Below are positions 60,231 to 64,000 of a stretch of DNA of 64,000 nt, piece by piece. This stretch comes from Blastomussa wellsi (taxonomy: Eukaryota > Cnidaria > Anthozoa > Scleractinia > Plerogyridae), in NCBI GenBank assembly GCA_947652115.1, contig OX393561.1, positions 6,356,566 through 6,420,565 on the forward strand. The letters run 5' to 3'. Position 1 is the first letter of the stretch. The number at the start of each line of letters is the position of its first letter. The notes beneath the pieces are model-generated. The model was not told the origin of the DNA, ran no database searches, and saw only the letters and a list, made by a program, of their open reading frames with translations. A program made the position numbers and the translations under genes.

Positions 60231-60515
60231 TAAAAATAAAATGACGCATTATATTTGTCATGCTTAAAGGATGGACTCAAATGGCAGTATAATTATTACA
60301 AACGTTCAAAGTAAACAAATTCAGTATCAATAATTACACTGTACATTGTCATTTCCCCTTCAAAGCACCAGTCAGGTAACAAAATAATCTATTGTTCTGC
60401 CCTTCTTCACTGCAAGGGGCAGCTGAAGATACAGTGATGATTTGCTTTCACTTGACAGGGACCCTCTTCGTAACTACCAGTAGGTGTTTAAACAACATAA
60501 CTGTTGGATGATTTA

Positions 60516-61214
60516 TTATGCTGCCCTGTCCTTCATAGCATTGGAGAGGCGATAGTATAATGCCTCTCTGAGGCGTGAATCAAGTCCATTGGCCCTGCCA
60601 AAACGGGTTATGACCGTTTTCAGATCTTCACCCTGTGAGAGAAAAAATTTTGTGAACAATTGATGAGATGTCTGTTACTGGTGCTTCTAACAGATGCAAG
60701 TTCAAATCACAAATGTCATTGGCCGACTGAGTGCTTGTGGCACACTTAGTCAGGCCTGGGTGGCATTCATTTGAAGGAGAATGACTTTTCGAGGTTGGTT
60801 TACTTCCAAAACAGGTAAACTGTTTTTTCAGAGAGACATGTACATGCAATAGTTGCCGGTGGTGAAAAATGTATTTGAATTAAATCCACACGTTCTACAA
60901 ACATTGTTTTGGCAAAATCAGAGGCAAGTATTCGATTGGGTCATGAAACTACATGTAGTCGTTTGAGAGTAGTATCCCAGGGTACTCTTGAGAATTCTTG
61001 TAAACTTTTGTCTGCACTGAGTTTGCTTCTCCGTTTACTTCATGTTGCCCAGACTAACCGTCCCTGGATCACTGAGCATGGGCTGCAGAAAACCTGCTTA
61101 CCTCTCGAATGTTCAACTCCCGCACCTCGCCATCCTGTCTGACAAATTCAAGCTTCATTTGTACTGTGACCTCTGGTGTCGGTTTTGCAGGCTTTCGCTC
61201 TGTTTCCCAGTCCT
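60516..61214 (-). CDS. Unidentified gene, two C-terminal exons
   Basis: Two - strand exons splice in phase. The upstream exon, about 61214-61102, encodes DWETERKPAKPTPEVTVQMK, then LEFVRQDGEVRELNIRE, and ends at a GTAAGC donor. The terminal exon, 60632-60516, starts after a CTCTCACAG acceptor, encodes GEDLKTVITRFGRANGLDSR, then LREALYYRLSNAMKD, and stops at TAA. The joined piece has the alternating pattern of a small ubiquitin-like or PFU-like fold (a strand pair around a Gly turn, then a helix), with the conserved-looking phrase REGEDLKTVITRFGRANGL. I do not recognise the gene. The 5' exons must lie to the right, beyond the transposons at 61413-64000, or beyond the window. Codon use and clean splice sites argue for a real host gene. 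Confidence 0.6.
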
Positions 61215-61412
61215 CTGCCACAGAAACTTCAAAATAATTGTATGCTATTTAATATTGTGAATGCTTTATTCTTTGTTTTGTCTCCTTTTCTCAGATGAAA
61301 TTCCAAGGAAAATATTTATTGTAAATCGAAAAACAGTACTATTTCATAGTAATCTCCATGTAACTGCTTATGTAGTGGTCAAATTGAAACTTCTTCATCC
61401 CTCCTGGATTGG

Positions 61413-61954
61413 CAGGGCTCGAAAAATATTTGAATTCCACCTTGCCCGTTGGGCAAGTAACCCTCAAATTTTGCTTGCCCGGGGCACTTCCCCGCTTGGC
61501 CAAGTTTTCAAACTCATTATTAATTCATGAACCCAAGAATGGAAGTCAAACTGCAGGCCGCAGGGCACGAAATGAACTTTTTTTCAAGGAGACATCTGGC
61601 TTCTAAATTTTCCAAAGTGGTCGCCAAGACCAACAAGTTAGGAGCCATAAAGCCCAAAGAGTTGGCAACTAATTTTTCAATCTTGGTCGCCAGCACGGTA
61701 ATTTTAGTCGCATTGGCGACTGCATTACGCGCAATTTCGTGCCCTGTGACAGGCATGTTTTAATGTAATAAACCCATCTTAACAACGCTATAAATTGTAA
61801 TTTTCGTCAAGCTTCATCTAAACACTTGATTACCCTTGAGCCGAAAGCTTACCTTTTTTTCTCAAAATCGTTATCAAAAATTTAGTTGGCGAAAGGCTTG
61901 CCTGGGTCCTTGCCCGTCGGGCAAGGAAGGAGAGAAAGTTACTTGCCCGAAGGG

Positions 61955-61989
<35 letters not shown>

Positions 61990-62002
61990 TTTTCGAGCCC
62001 TG
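61413..62002. mobile_element. hAT-like element with 5-bp duplication ATTGG
   Basis: The left end CAGGGCTCGAAAAATATT and the right end TTTTTTCGAGCCCTG are inverses. ATTGG flanks both sides. The arms contain CTTGCCCGTTGGGCAAG and CCTTGCCCGTCGGGCAAGG palindromes, and another element is nested at 61561-61745. No transposase is visible. Confidence 0.75.
61561..61745. mobile_element. Nested miniature element (CAGGGCACGAAAT ends)
   Basis: It is bounded by CAGGGCACGAAATG and AATTTCGTGCCCTG, 185 bp, inside the element at 61413-62002. The interior repeats TGGTCGCCA(A/G)-type and GGCGACT phrases. Similar GTCGCCA / GGCGAC phrases occur near 50953-51090 in a USP39 intron, so a related copy may lie there. 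Confidence 0.68.
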
Positions 62003-62468
62003 ATTGGGTGATGAGAATTTGAACATCCAAACTTCAGAAGTTAAAATGCCTTGGGAGATTAGAGATTGAAGCTTACATTTCATTGATATGTACCCTAGAT
62101 TTCGGTTTCTGTGTTATTAAAGAGAGATTTACCAATAACCGTCCTCTTAAAAGCCCAGGTCCAAAAAAGATGAGGGTTGACGGGAATTCAAACTATCACT
62201 CCCATTCGACCTGAGACTCGTGCACCCTCATCAACACGAGTTGAAATGCTCAAATTTTTCATGAGTTGATGAGTTTTTATCTTGTTTGGCCCAGGCTTAC
62301 ATTTATTTTTACATGTACCAGCTGATTTGCGATTTGAAATAAACCTCCCATCTCTGGTGAGATTCTCTCTCTATGACTGCCTACCCCCCACCCCCTCCCC
62401 CGATCTGACATACACACCTATCTCAATGCAAAGCCCTTCAATGCAACAGTCGCAGCTAATATTTAACT

Positions 62469-64000
62469 GTGGGTGGAGTTGTAGTTGCAATGTTGATTGA
62501 TTCGGGTGCAAGCACCAATGTGATTGACAAACATCTGTGGTCAAAGTTAAAGCAAGACAAGGTTGAATGTGCGTCTAAGAAGAGTAATAAGAAGCTTTAT
62601 GCATATGGCAGTAAACAGCCACTGAAAGGTCTCGGAACATTCTCTGCATTAGCAAGAGTAGGAGAAAAAGAAGCTGAAGCCGAATTTGTTGTTATTGATG
62701 GGGTGGGGGCAGCACTGCTTGGAAGAGAAACTGCCATACAGCTAGGTGTGTTGAAACTTGGCATCCCAATCTGTTCAGTGACATCTAAAGAGTCAATCAT
62801 GTCCCATTACAAAGAAATCTTTGAAGGTGTGGGAAAAGTTGAAAGATTACCAAGTTAAGTTGCACGTGGATCCAGATGTACCCGCTGTGGCGCAACCAGT
62901 GAGGCGCACCCCGTTTAGTCTTCGAGACAAAGTTAAGGAAAAGATTGAAGAACTCGTAGACATGGACATAATTGAACCAGTAGAGGGCCCGACCCCATCG
63001 GTTAGTCCAGTAGTAGTAGTCCCAAAGCAAAATGATGAAATACGCCTGTGTGTAGACATGCGAAGAGCCAATGAAGCCATCATCAGAGAACGTTACCCCA
63101 TACCCACAGTGGATGAAGTACTCCAAAGCCTCAACCAAAGCACAGTGTTCAGTAAACTTGACCTAAAGTGGGGCTATCACCAATTGGAACTGCATCCAGA
63201 GTCCAGAAGTATCACAACCTTCATAACACACTGTGGTCTTTAACAGTACAAGCGCCTTATGTTTGGCATAAGCTCAGCTCCTGAAGTGTACCAGCATGTC
63301 ATTCAGCAATCATTACATGGCTGTGAGGGCGTTGCCAACATCTCAGACGATATTATTGTTCATGGAAAGAACACTGAAGAACACGACAAGAGATTGCAGC
63401 GAGTTCTGGAGAGGCTGAAAGAGAAGAATCTCACGTTGAACGCAGAGAAATGCAGGTTCCACATGACCCAGATGGTGTTCATGGGACTGGTGTTAAGCGA
63501 CAATGGCATTGGCCCGGCCGAAGACAAAGTAAAAGCAATTGTTGACGCAAGAGAACCGCAGAGTGCATCAGAAGTCAGAAGCTTTCTGGGACTGGCAAAC
63601 TACAATGCTTGATTCATCCCAGACTTCGCTACAGTTGCAGAGTCATTGTGCAGATTGACCAAAAAGGGTGTTCGTTTCGAGTTTGGAGAGGAGCAGAAGG
63701 ACACATTCAATGAGCTAAAGAGGAGGCTATCAAGTGCAGAAACTCTTGGTTACTTTGATAAAGATGCCAAGACACTAATCATAGCAGACGCAAGCCCAGT
63801 AGGCCTAGGTGCAATCCTCATCCAAGAGCAGCAAGGCAGGAAAAGAGTCATCAGCTACGCAAGCAAGAGTTTAAGCGCTGTGGAAAGGCGATATTCGCAA
63901 ATGGAAAAAGAGGCCTTGGCAGTTGTTTGGGTATGTGAGCGTTTCCATGTGTACTTGTACGGCATTGAATTTGAACTGTACACTGATCACAAGCCGTTAG
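62469..64000 (+). pseudogene. Ty3/gypsy-like retrotransposon pol, decayed, cut by the window edge
   Basis: Protease, reverse transcriptase and RNase H regions follow in the usual order. The aspartic protease motif DSGA is near 62499; RT landmarks DLKWGYHQL (about 63161), FGISSAPE (about 63261) and an ISDD catalytic box (about 63340) follow; RNase H has a DASPVGLGAIL segment (about 63790) and TDHKP at the edge. Three breaks are visible: a frame change near 62855, an in-frame TAA at 63241-63243 and a TGA at 63610-63612. The 5' part (gag, LTR) is missing or unrecognised upstream; integrase would lie beyond the window. The protein is otherwise well preserved, so decay is fairly recent. Confidence 0.88.

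Noticed and set aside
1..64000. CRISPR arrays, operons, Shine-Dalgarno sites
   Set aside because: The window is intron-bearing eukaryotic DNA, and no array of regularly spaced direct repeats was seen.

Overview
The window is eukaryotic nuclear DNA: intron-rich genes with GT/AG splice sites, AT-rich non-coding sequence, AATAAA-type polyadenylation signals and dense small DNA transposons. The four host genes are conserved animal genes. Gene content, short introns and the kinds of repeats (hAT5-like and Harbinger-like miniature elements, tRNA-derived SINEs, Ty3-like and DIRS-like debris) fit an anthozoan cnidarian, probably a stony coral. That assignment is inference from sequence style, not from a search.

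Layout. (1) Positions 313-22356, + strand: 20 phase-consistent exons for the C-terminal half of NCAPD3 (condensin II subunit D3); the 5' half lies before the window. (2) 25552-27285, - strand: TMEM101, two exons. (3) 29532-34542, + strand: FANK1 (fibronectin III plus ankyrin repeats), head to head with TMEM101 across a short shared promoter region. (4) 37970-53070, + strand: USP39/SAD1, 21 exons summing to a 482-residue protein, a pseudo-deubiquitinase of the U4/U6.U5 tri-snRNP. (5) 53200-64000: a repeat-dominated block with a gag-like ORF and a piece of a DIRS/Ngaro-like pol, several palindromic elements, two terminal exons of an unidentified - strand gene (60516-61214), nested hAT-like elements, and a decayed Ty3-like pol running off the right edge.

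The most notable object is a 3133-bp Tc1/mariner-type element (13168-16300) inside an NCAPD3 intron. It has an intact 355-residue DD34E transposase, an oppositely oriented ORF resembling the C-terminal part of a helicase-like NTPase, a cluster of short inverted and direct iterons between the two ORFs, and two 263-bp terminal repeats in direct orientation (262/263 identical), each bounded by its own inverted repeats. TA target duplications are present only at the outer edges, so the whole composite appears to have moved as one unit, recently.

Several unrelated miniature-element families recur across the introns, some nested. Their ends and target duplications can be read directly. Exon boundaries were read by eye from splice consensus, reading phase and remembered family similarity; errors of a base or so are possible.
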